Shown here: one piece after another, positions 54,145 through 64,000 of the stretch | Position numbering within the stretch: position 1 is the stretch's first letter | How the letters are laid out: the number at the start of each line of letters is the position of its first letter | Source: Linnemannia schmuckeri | Lineage: Eukaryota; Mortierellomycota; Mortierellomycetes; Mortierellales; Mortierellaceae | Length of the DNA: 64,000 nt | Direction of reading: 5' to 3' | Assembly: GCA_029449235.1 (NCBI GenBank) | Contig: JANATG010000002.1 | Coordinates: 806,001 to 870,000, forward strand | Translations under genes and position numbers: made by a program | Notes under the pieces: model-generated | Databases searched by the model: none | What the model was told of the DNA's origin: nothing | The model's input: the letters and a program-made list of their open reading frames with translations, nothing else

Positions 54145-54625
54145 ATGCCACCATACAAGAAGAAGGCACCCTCGGCCTCCAGCTCCAGGAACGCCAGTGC
54201 AACTGCCAAGGCCAAAGGCAACCCATACAGTAGAAACGCCAAGGACGCTACTGCAGGAGCCAAGAAGGCACATAGTGCCCTAACCAGCAAGCCAACCCAA
54301 GCCAGGAATAAGCACAAGAATATGAATCTCACTTCCGAACTCGATTCCTTGCTGGGTGACCTCAACACTCAACTTCAACGGAAAAAGACCAAGCGCGATG
54401 TCCGAGCTGTAAGTTAGAACTGACTAGATTTTTTTGTGGTTGAAAGGCTTTCATTTCTTGCAGCAAGGAGGAAACTAACACCAATGGTTGTTTGTGTCTT
54501 ATTAGACTGGTCCCACTGACATCTCCGAGTCAGAGAAGAAGTTGAACGAGGCGCAGGCAAAGCATGAGATGCTCCAGCAGGATATGATGAGTGCCCTTGA
54601 CGGCATTTCCTCCCTTGGCAACTAA
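54145..54625 (+). CDS. Small basic protein with C-terminal coiled coil, unknown function
   Basis: Exons are 54145-54408 and 54506-54625; 127 residues. Residues 1-60 are Lys/Ala/Ser-rich and disordered, suggesting nuclear or nucleolar nucleic-acid contact. Residues 61-80 (NLTSELDSLLGDLNTQLQRK) and 92-127 (SESEKKLNEAQAKHEMLQQD ... SALDGISSLGN) are likely helices. The good intron (GTAAGT...ATTAG), clean stop and consistent codon use support a real gene. The frame extends upstream to 53959, but the ATG at 54145 has the better context (aaccATGCC) and begins the more gene-like sequence. No family recognised. Confidence 0.75.
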
Positions 54626-55122
54626 GCGACAGTACTACCACACCTCCTCATGACCTCACACCATACCTCAGCACAACTACAACCACCAGCACAACAACAA
54701 CCACAGCACAACTACAACCACAGCACAACCAGCATAAGGCAAACAACATGTACAATAATAAAACCATCCTTCTTTCCTTACACTACATACGTCACTATTC
54801 TTCACATCCGAGCGGTTTTGTCACGGTCCCTTGGCAGCTTGCTGAGGCAATGTAAGGGTCTTCGTTCGCTCTAGAACAAGGCGACGCATGGTGAGTGGCA
54901 GGGTCTCTGGCAATTTGGTTTTGGAAATTTTTGTCGCACGATGTAAGTCTGACAGCGCACATGCTCGAGAAGGATAAAATGAATGCAACTCCCCACTCTT
55001 TTGTTTTGAACAATTTTGCACAATTCCTTCGCACTCCTCACTTGTACATAGTATCCAACGATACCATCCAAACCCCACACGGCTATCACTCTGCTTAACT
55101 ATCATACCCCTCTTTTGCAATC
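54626..55122. other. Intergenic
   Basis: CA-rich 3' flank of the small basic protein gene, then the promoter of the fasciclin-domain gene; nothing else recognised. Confidence 0.4.
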
Positions 55123-57019
55123 ATGCTCACCCACTTGAGGGACCAGAGAAAGTGGTTGAAGGCTTCGCTGTTGATGGGTGTAGCCTTGGCACTGCTCAAC
55201 AGCACTCTGAACAGGTGCATGGCCTCGCCTGTGTCTCAACTCGTCTTTCATGACAGCCATGGTGCTCATGGTTGTGAGCAGCAGTCAATCATGAATACTG
55301 CAGCAACCACCATTCTTGACATTCTTGGAGAACGATCAGAGTTCTCGAAGCTCTTGGAGCTGATTCAGAAGGACAAGGGTATGTATTTATGAAACTGCCA
55401 GGCCTGGTCCCTTTCGGACATGTTCTGAGTTGCAATACAACACTTCCTTTTGCTCAGTCTCTTGACATGCCATTCATATGCATAGATCTGACCAAAGTTC
55501 TCGGGGACCCATCTACCAAGCCCACTCTGTTTGCGCCGACCAACGAGGCGTTCGACTCTGTCTCCGATATCGATTACCCTACGCGTGATGTGCTCATGTA
55601 CCACATCACCGCCCTGCCCTATAACTATTCAACACTGCACGATGAGTTTGTCATCAGCACTCTTTTTGACTCTGCTGGTCTCGACAACTCCCCCCAGCGC
55701 TTGCGCATCTCTCTTTCCGAGCCAGATATCCCCTCCACTTCGGTCCAGGGTATTCGAAACTCGCTGTGGAGAGAAGAGCCCGAGATCTGGATGTCAGAGA
55801 TGTCCCATGACACATCCACAGATTTGTATGTCAATCGCGCTAAGGTCATTGTTCCAGATTTGATTGCCAAGTCTGGTGGTATAGTCCATGGTGTTGATCG
55901 TATTATTCGGCCTCCAGGCGAAACCATCCTTGATGAGGTTATGCGTCGCGGCATGCGCTTTACCTACCTTTCCAAGGCATGGACTGAGACTGGTGTTGAT
56001 GCTCATATCCGCGACGGCAAGAGTATGACTCTCTTTGCCGCCCCCGACAAGGCCTGGTCAGGTATTTTTTTTCTTTTTTTTTCTATTTGTTTTCATTCAT
56101 ATATGACTGTTGAGACATCAGCTAACTCAGTTACAACTTAAACCATCTGTTCATAGCCCTGCCCAAGAAGCTGATGAAGTGGCTCTTTTCGGACAGGGGT
56201 CGCGAGCATTTGAAAATCTTCTCGATGTATCAGATCGCAAACAAGGTCGTCTACACCCCCGACATCCTGAAAAAGACTGAAAAACATGGCAAGTCCACCT
56301 ACCCCCGGCTTGACCTCCACACCCTCCTGAATTCACCCGCCTTCGAGCTCCATGTCCAGGGCAAGGCCAGAAAGTCGACTGAAGAGGACAGCAGCCGCTT
56401 TATTGACTGCCAGCCCTTGGGTCTGACTGATTTGATCGAAACCTTCAAGTTCCGCAAGCTGTTTGGACTGGGTGATCCCACTACTCCTCCTGGTGAGCCT
56501 GATCATCACTACCCTCACAAAGATCCCGACCACCCTCACCACCACCCTCACAGGGATGGAAAGCATCACGGCCACGGCCGCCATCGCCATCACCGCAAGC
56601 GCCCACACAACGGCGATGGTGGCGGTAAAAAGCCCAAGCACCCTGGTTCGACCACGCCACGTCGTGACGAGATTATTATCAACGGCAAGGCCAAGGTCCT
56701 CCAGGGATTGGAGAACTGGATCGCTGGCAATGGTGTGATTCATGTTGTGGACAAGGTCTTGATGCCACCTCGCAGCAAGGGGTGCGAGAAGATGACGGCC
56801 CTGGAGTGCTCTGCCTGGGAAACCATTTGGGATCTTGGCAACGTTGGTTTTGAATCTGTTGTTGACGATGCTTTTGCCTGGTTTGACGATATGACCTTGT
56901 TTGACAACATCGAAGGTGTTTTTGAGAACATTGAGAACCCCTTCCAGCCACTCTGGAGCACTAACGAGGATCTTGCTGAGATGGCATTCGAGGAAGAAGA
57001 CGCCTGTGAGGAGTACTAG
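55123..57019 (+). CDS. Secreted fasciclin (FAS1) domain protein with His-rich insert
   Basis: Exons are 55123-55378, 55486-56061 and 56157-57019; 564 residues. The N terminus (WLKASLLMGVALALLNSTL) is a signal peptide or anchor. FAS1-type blocks are seen at least twice: FSKLLELIQ ... PTLFAPTNEAFDSV ... VLMYHITALPYNYSTL ending IVHGVDRIIRPP, and TILDEVMRRGMRFTYLSKA ... MTLFAAPDKAWSAL ... MYQIANKVVYTPDIL ending NGVIHVVDKVLMPP. FAS1 proteins mediate adhesion and are common at fungal cell surfaces or in vacuole-related compartments. Within the second domain lies a stretch of about 60 residues dominated by His, Pro, Asp and Lys (near residues 370-430), which could bind metal ions. The acidic tail ends in CEEY with no GPI signal. 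Confidence 0.88.
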
Positions 57020-57353
57020 TTGGACAAGCAAGGAACAGCAAATCACTAAGAGACGCGGCGGTCTCTTTGTACATAGTTTTTTTCGTCTGTTTTTTGCTTG
57101 TATTAAAGCACAGCCGCCTTGTCAACCCTTAAGGTTCAATTAGAAAGAAATATCAATTGTGTTTGTCCAATCACGGCGTCCCACAGAGCAAACCAAGGGG
57201 CACCTCCTCACACCCCTTCTCTCACTCCTTTGCTTCTTTTGTGAAGGGTCAAAGTTCAAGTCTCCCCCCCCCTCCCCCCTTCCTTCCTTTTTCTTTCCTC
57301 TTTTCTTTTCATCAGCAACCACATCAAATCCAACCACACTCACCACCACCAAC
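57020..57353. other. Intergenic, promoter of signal peptide peptidase gene
   Basis: C/T-rich leader with long C and T tracts before the SPP start; no ORF. Confidence 0.4.
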
Positions 57354-59027
57354 ATGACTGAAAAGTGGGAACCGTCACCCCAAGCGCTCGAGCAAGGACT
57401 CTATGTCGCATACGCCGCCCTCAGCACAATGGCCGTCGTGCCCATTTACTTTGGATCCTTTGCATCTCTCAAGAAGTGGAAGGTAATTTATATAGCACAA
57501 CTAGGAAACTCATCGTCTCCTCGGAAAACTAATCAGGCTTGCATGCTTAGTAAACTAGCAACGTTTTCAATAGCTTCGCACGCTTTTCAATTTCTTTCAC
57601 AAGTGCGCTTGGAACGACACAGATAACTTTTTCTAAGAGACGTCCCTTCTATTGCACCACAAAACACGATCTGCACCTTTCTCCCCTCCCTCAAATAGAA
57701 CCCCAAGCAGAAGAAGAAGAGCAAGAAGGACAGCAAGGAGGATTCAGACGACTCGGATGACGAAGATGAAGTAACAGAGTCCATGTCTCTCGAAGATGCT
57801 TACATGTTCCCCGTCTTTGGATCGATCACCCTCTTTGGTCTCTACTTGGTTTTCAGATTTATTGACAAGACCTATGTTAACTACCTCCTCACCGCCTACT
57901 TCGGACTCTTGGGCGTCATGGCCACCACCCAGGTCGGCGTCAACTGCGTCGCCCCCATTGTCAAGCTTCTCGGAATTAATGTTGATAAATGGCACTTGAC
58001 TCTTACCAAGAAGAAGAAAGGTACATTCTTGCCGCCTCCATTGAGTTTTCGCCTCTTACTTGGCTCTTACCTTTTTGTTGCTCTTGTTACTTTTTTATGT
58101 TGTAGTCGTTTTGCTGGAATTAACTTTGATCCTTATACAAAACATTTCCGCCGCTCCCTATTTATTAATATCAACATAGAGCTCTACGCTGCAAAGTTCA
58201 CAATCCTCCACCTGATCATGATGGTTGTCTCAGTGATCCTCTCCGGCTACTACGTCGCAACCAAGAACTGGATCGCCTCCAACATTTTTGGCATCTGCTT
58301 CGCCCTTAACGCCATCCAACTCCTCGCCCTCGATTCCTTCAAGACTGGCATGATCCTCCTCTCGGGTCTCTTCCTCTACGACATCTTCTGGGTCTTCGGC
58401 ACCGAGGTCATGGTCTCGGTCGCTAAGAACTTTGATGCCCCCGTCAAGGTCATCTTCCCCCGTCTCTTCTTTGGACTCCCCGCTGGTCAGGCTTACCAGT
58501 TTGCCATGTTGGGTCTTGGAGACATTGTTATTCCTGGAGTCTTTGTCGCCCTCTGCCTCAGGTTCGATCAACACTTGGCTGGTACCAAGAACCCTAACCT
58601 CGGCCGGTCGACTCGTTTCTCAAAGCCTTACTTCACGGCCTGCTTTATCGCCTACGCCCTCGGATTGGGTACGACCATCTATGTTATGCACACCTTCAAG
58701 GCCGCTCAGCCTGCGCTCTTGTACCTCTCCCCCGCCTGTATCTTGAGCGTCCTCTTTATGGGTCTTGTCCGTGGCGAGATCAAGGAGGTCTTTGCTTATA
58801 CATCTGAGGAAGGCATTGAAGCTGCCAAGGCCAAGGAGGAGGAGGAGAAGAAGAAGCAGGAGGAGAAGAAGAAGGCTGGTGAGGACAAGAAGGTCCCTGC
58901 CCTGGTCAAGACTGAGTCTGTTGTCAGCGAGAAGGCTTCTTCCGCTAGTGACTCGGAGCAAGAGAAGAGCGGCACGCCCAAGCTGCGTAAGCGTAAGGGC
59001 GGCAAGGCCCAGAAGAACAAGAAGTAG
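57354..59027 (+). CDS. SPP: Signal peptide peptidase (GxGD intramembrane aspartyl protease)
   Basis: Exons are 57354-57482, 57699-58020 and 58180-59027; 432 residues. Cleaves remnant signal peptides and some tail-anchored proteins within the ER membrane. Nine predicted helices, with LFLYDIFWVFGTEVMV (catalytic Asp 218), LGLGDIVIPGVFVAL (catalytic Asp 265) and QPALLYLSP (PAL). These Asp positions nearly equal those of human SPP (219 and 265). A charged Lys/Asp/Glu patch (residues about 44-62) follows helix 1, and the tail of about 85 residues is Lys/Glu-rich. Intron 2 (58021-58179) is 159 bases, has no in-frame stop and keeps the frame if retained, which would add 53 residues including a hydrophobic stretch. 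The gene lies about 4.1 kb from the presenilin-type gene. Confidence 0.95.
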
Positions 59028-61214
59028 AGTTTTTTAGACCCTTTTACGCAAATATATATTTTTTTCAACGATAAGGGACAAAATGCCTCGGAAAAAAACA
59101 ATTTCGCCATTGTCAAACAGCCTCTTTCATTGTTTGCTCCTTCCTTTCTTTAACTGGACTCGGTCTGAAGTAAATATACTAGTGGTAACATACCGACTTT
59201 TGATGATTCCGCGGATGGTGTAGAGTGGAGAAGGCATTTGCCAATTTTTTGGGCCGGGTGCTCATCATGGCCGTTAGAAATGCGGTAGACGCTATCAGCG
59301 ACGAGGGCCAGGTGCACAATAGTATTTCTTGCAAAATGCCTTCATCCTTACACGACATGTTCCCGCCCGCCCCAATATTAGCGAGCAGTGCCTTAAGCCT
59401 CACCAACTTTTTCTGGTTCAGTTTTCAAGTTGCCGGATTGGACCGCTCGCAGCAATTCCATCTATCAAGGCATATCGAAAGATAAATGGGGTCAAAGTTT
59501 AAGGAAACACGTATATTTTTTTTATGGAGCAATGTCGAAATGGAGAACAAGAACTCCTCCCTCGAATGGGATGAGTGATAGGCTTACTGCGTCCTAGCGA
59601 TCCACATTGGTGGTAAATCTTGTTATAAAATTCGACGAGGACGATAACGATAACGATGGAATACGAGTGGTCATGGGGGATTCGACCTTTGTAGTGTCTG
59701 TCCGATGCATAGTCAACTCCAGTTTCATCATTTCAGCTTTTTTGTTGCTGTTGTTGTTGGACGACTTTTTAGACGAACAGAATCCCCTGGCTTGACGCCA
59801 AAACCTTTTGTGTCTTGTCCGCGATGATGCTCGTCGAAAAGAATAGCGAGAATTGTTGCTTATCCAATGGGCTTTTATTTCCGCCTTCCACGCCGCGATT
59901 GCCTTGGCGGTAAGGAATTGTGAAGATTCGTTGTGTTGTCTTGCAGACACAGCGCGATCGATTTCTCAAAATTGAACAACGCGCACCTCTTTTCGTAATG
60001 TAGTCGGGCATGAAGAACGTCTACCGCGAATCGTAATCCGTGTATTGGACACGCCTTCCGCATGCCTCTCTTCGTTGTAGTCTTACAGCTTTGGATGTGT
60101 AAAAAAAAAAATTGATGCAGCCCATCCCTCTTTTTTTTCGTGCTCTTGGCAATTCCCGCTGCAGCAAACATCGCACAAGACCGCTTCGTTTTATTCCTGT
60201 CATGAACCTACGGACACACTGGTATGGCAAAGTCGGCAATCCTACTCAAACAACGTCGACCACGATATTTTGAGCCGGCACTGTTGGGTAAACTGTGAGT
60301 GCAAAAGAAGCAAATAATGTCGAGAAGAAGCACTGCGTACCTTTTTTCTGTTCGCATTTTACACGTTCAACTTACATCGGATGCTTGAGGTCCAGGTTTT
60401 AGAGCGCTCGTTGGAAAGTTGGCACATCGAATTCTGAAGTAGTCGCCGATCTCAGGATGCGATTTTCGAAACAGGTATATGTAATGACCGATACCACCAC
60501 AATTTTTGGCTGTGGCCCTTTTTCGGATCTTTGATAGTCAGCTATGTCCATTTTTCTACTGCGATCCGTCGGGTGGAAAGCTGTTGTCAGGGCATGTTCA
60601 CTTTTTCTATGCCGCATCTGGGCGGGCGTGAAAAATATGAAAAAAAAGTGTGAGACGGGCTTGCTTATTTGCTTTCATTGGGACAAGCGATCGTTGTAAC
60701 AACACAAAGTGTGCTATAGATATATAAAAATGGTTCAAAATTAAAAGACGCGGTAGGCCCATGTAAAATTGAATAGGCACGATTATGAGGGATATTTGTA
60801 GAACATACAAATGAACAAGGCCATAAGGAGGCGCCGGCTCTGCATTCTCGTACTGGGACCCTGAAGATTATATTGCGTAATATTCTGGATGCGCGGCAGC
60901 ATAGTTCTAAAAACAAGCCTGGGGCGTCTTTTAATAAATGTTCGGAGCTGTGCACTACAGGGCGTAGATCCAATTTCTTGAACATAATAGACTCGTGTTA
61001 TGTCGGGTCTGGAATTGATCTGTTTTTTTGACCACAGGCAATGTGCACAAACGTCATGTAATGTGTGGCATTTGTTCAATTCTCTTACCCCTCCTTTTTT
61101 GGTCGATTTTTTTTGCCCTCTCATCGCCTTCAGCTCGTCTTTTCTTTTTCCTACAAATACGCAAATACACACTCATGTCCATTCTCTCTTCACTTACCCC
61201 TCCCCTCCCTTCGT
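59028..61214. other. 2.2 kb gene-poor tract before the recombinase element
   Basis: Short frames occur on both strands (for example 59179-59406 minus and 59225-59485 plus, mutually overlapping) but none shows a domain, a start context or introns. May contain decayed repeats and the left end of the Crypton-like element. No tRNA was recognised. Confidence 0.4.
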
Positions 61215-63830
61215 ATGCCGCCAAGCGGCTCCAATCCCCTCAATAACGCGGCAGCCGCCTCGTATTTCGTGTTAATGACCAAGGACAGGAGTGCTACTGG
61301 CAGGAATACCACTGCCAACCCTGCCACCCCTGTCTCCCTCGCCGTCCCTTCTCCTCCAACTGTCAACACTGAAGGCAAGGGTAAGGGCAAGGGACCCAAA
61401 GTCCTCGTCTCCAACCCCAAAGAAGCCCTAGCCGGAGCAGCACAAACTACCGAGGATCATCTATACTCCAAGAAGACCAAGACCAGTTACAAAGGCCAAG
61501 TTACGCGAGCGCTGGCGTACGCTGCAGCACAAACCGAGCCTGGATGGAGAAATGCATTCACCAAGGTCTCCAGTCTTACGCCCACTGTCTTGATGGCCTA
61601 TGTTGCGTCCAAATGCCAGGGTCACGAAGGAGAGGAATTGTCGTACAAGACCGCCAAGGGCATCAAAAGTGAGTTAAAGCACTATTTCAAGGCCGAGCTT
61701 GGATGCCTAACGGATTCATGGTCCTGCGACAGCGACGGCAACTACACCGGAAATCCTGTACATGAGGAGGTCTTTGAGCGATCGCTTCAGTCTCTCAAGA
61801 ACCGTGACGGACGAGCCGGGACTAGTAGGCAGAGTTTGGCTATGTCCTACAGTGTCATGGTAACACTCATGGAGCATCTTAAGGACCCAGCGACTATCGC
61901 GGATAGAACCGAGGGTCTTTGTTTGTTGTTACAGGCCTTTGCAGCCACTGGGTACACCTTATGGACCAGATAACCCGTAATCATAACTCTACTCCAGGTT
62001 TTCTTTCGTTCTCGTTTGTTATTTTACTGTAACTAACAGCCGACTGCTTGCTTGTTTTTGTTACACTTCTAGAAACGAGGAGCTTACTCGTTTACAAATG
62101 AAGGACATCGAGCTGGGTCTAACCACAAATACTGGCTCACCCTTCTTTATCATCACGCTGACCTTCTGCAAGACAAACCAAGCTGACGCTTCCAAGCATA
62201 AGAAGCTGTCTGTTTTATTATCTTTCTTGCTGTATGCTGACAAACAACGATCACGAACTGATAATGCACACACCTTCACCATATTCACCTATCCTTTCCT
62301 TCCATTAGCCAATGTTTACCAAATACACCCACAGCCAGACTACGAGCTATCTGTTGTTACACCAAACTCAAGGCCTGGCTGCAGTGGATGGAAAGGAGTG
62401 GACGGAGGCTTCGTCCCGAGGACTACGTGTTTCCGGCGTTGGATGCACAAGGGCGCATCAAGTTTCAAGAAGCTCTGTCGCAGACTCGCGTGCAAGGTTG
62501 GTTGAACCGGCTCACGAACCAGACAGGTCTTCTTGCGAGACGTAACGGTCGATTCACCACGCATTGCTTTCGTAGAGGCGGCGCCCAATTCCGGTTCATG
62601 TTTGCCAAGGAGAAGTTGTCTCTCAAGGCGGTGAAATGGTGGGGAGGGTGGTCTGAAGATGAGGGGACAGGTACCATCATGCGGTACTTGTTGGAGGAGT
62701 CCACTCGTTACGAGTATGGCTTTAGCGACATGTTGTCACCGTCTCGTCAGGACAGCCGGAACGCCGTTTACATGGGAGAGACGGACACACCCGGCGCTGC
62801 TCCCATCACGCAATACAGTCTGGGTGTCTCGCTTCAGTCTCTGAAAGAAGCGATCGACGTTGAGATGAATCATCGGTCTTCAATCCAGGAGCAAGAGCTC
62901 AATCACAAACAGGAGGTGGCGAACAAGGCACTTATAGACTCGAACAATGCAGTTATGGCATCGAACAAGGCCCTCTAGGAGTCGTTCCTTGCTGCGATCC
63001 AAGGGTTAGGAGTAGCTCAGCGGCAGCAAGGCTTACAAGGACAGCAAGTTCATCAGCAGCATGAACCCGCTCCAGCTCCAGCTGCAATCCCTGTTCTCCC
63101 TGTCCTCCCTGTCCTCTCTGTTCTCCCTAACCTCCCTGTCCCCGTCCCCATCCCTGTCCCTGCTCCTACTTCAGCAAGGGAGCAACAGCAGCAAGGGGAA
63201 GTTGAGCCACCGCCTACCCCTCGCATCCCTACCATCAAGCTGTGAAAAGATGCTGTAAAGCAATGGGAAGTTGGAGCCCCTGCGAAGGGATTAACAATTC
63301 CTCTCAGAGACTGGACAGGAGCCATGTGAAAGACGGACCCTACCAAGTATTCGCAGAGGAAGCTGATCGCGAAGGAGTCTGACCGTGTTGGAAGGAACGA
63401 GGGTAACATGAACGACATTCATGGTGAGCATGCTAAAAGTGTCCGGTATCTGATTGAGTCTATCCGCTGGGGCAATTCGAGAAGGAAAGCTGAGGCAGCG
63501 AACAAGAGAGTGGCGACCACGGAGGTTGCCCTGGATGAGAACGAGAACGTTGACGACGTTGAGGTGAATGAGGATGGTGATTCGGAGGAAATGGAAGAGG
63601 AAGAGGAAGAGGAGGAGTGCTCGATCCGATGCAGACCTCCTACACCTGTGTCCCCTAGTGCCAATCAGGCGGCTCCCAAGCCATTCAAGGCGAGAGTTGT
63701 GGTCCCTCGTGTCACTAGAAGCCAAAGCGTCACCCCCGCTTTAGTCCAGGCAGCTCCTGGCCACTGCACTCCATTCAAGCGACGATTGAGGAGCATGAGC
63801 GTATGCCATACTCGAGCAAAGCGGCGTTGA
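61215..63830 (+). pseudogene. Decayed Crypton-like tyrosine recombinase element
   Basis: A long coding remnant. The first piece (61215-61969) covers a core-binding-like domain ending AFAATGYTLWTR. After an intron, NEELTRLQMKDIELGLTT...KTNQAD follows, and then, from about 62350, the catalytic part: KLKAWLQWMERSG, FPALDAQGRIKF, TTHCFRRGGAQFRF (HxxR), VKWWGGWS and a Tyr-containing helix (TIMRYLLEES). A C-terminal region resembling GCR1_C (KDAVKQWEVGAPAKGLTIPL ... YSQRKLIAKESDRV) ends at 63830. Lesions: the first intron's donor reads ATAACC where GTAACC is expected; a one-base frameshift near 62350; in-frame stops TAG 62976, TGA 63243 and TGA 63327, with the same frame continuing open through all of them. 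Boundaries of the second intron are unclear. The catalytic residues themselves survive. Confidence 0.8.
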
Positions 63831-64000
63831 TAGACACAAACATAGACAAAAATATAGACAAATGCATACACAACTCCTCTCCATCTTCAAAAAAAAAATA
63901 GAGGTGACTCCGAATTCATTCTTTGAACCAAATTGTCCGCCAGATGTGAACAATCAGAGTTATAGCCCCCATATCGAATTCATTCAAAAATAATAAGAAC

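Noticed and set aside
59179..59485. Overlapping open frames on opposite strands
   Set aside because: Neither has a domain or homologous pattern; likely chance frames in a decayed region.

Overview
The window reads as nuclear DNA of an early-diverging fungus, most likely a Mortierellaceae-type Mucoromycota (inferred; no search was run). Genes are dense on both strands, with introns of about 60-280 bases. UTRs are rich in homopolymers and pyrimidine/purine tracts. Regulatory-type proteins carry long poly-Gln/poly-Ser regions. The gene set mixes fungal hallmarks (chitin deacetylases, OMP decarboxylase, a fungal defensin-like peptide) with families common in early fungi and animals but rare or absent in yeasts (presenilin, a Ral-type GTPase, an NR2C2AP-like protein). 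Gene models below were built by hand: exon ends were placed on splice sites and checked for reading phase, and each multi-exon model closes in frame.

Layout. 1-14 kb: the first exon of a TBC protein, an ASA1-like WD40 protein, RRP41 (exosome), an NR2C2AP-like protein, a large poly-Gln protein with a duplicated helical domain, and a low-complexity protein. 14-17 kb: no supported gene. 17-28 kb: Ral-type GTPase, chitin deacetylase, ribosomal protein uS10, NDUFAF5, porphobilinogen deaminase and a triosephosphate isomerase. 28-37 kb: an accessory stretch with a plectasin-type defensin-like gene, a Tigger/pogo-like transposase with a changed catalytic residue, a dead polo-kinase copy and a long gene-poor tract. 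37-50 kb: second chitin deacetylase, CSC1/OSCA channel, NAA50, OMP decarboxylase, alanine aminotransferase. 50-59 kb: a MYND-finger/presenilin fusion, a small basic protein, a fasciclin-domain protein and signal peptide peptidase. 59-64 kb: a gene-poor tract, then a decayed Crypton-like tyrosine recombinase element.

The most notable items are the MYND-presenilin fusion lying about 4 kb from a second GxGD intramembrane protease (signal peptide peptidase), the defensin-like secreted peptide, and a set of unusual splicing features: an AT-AC intron, a GC-AG intron, an 11-base microexon, a start codon alone in its coding exon, and a stop-free in-frame intron. Most other genes are housekeeping and show no pathway clustering. 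NDUFAF5/HEM3 and RRP41/NR2C2AP-like are head-to-head pairs that may share promoters.
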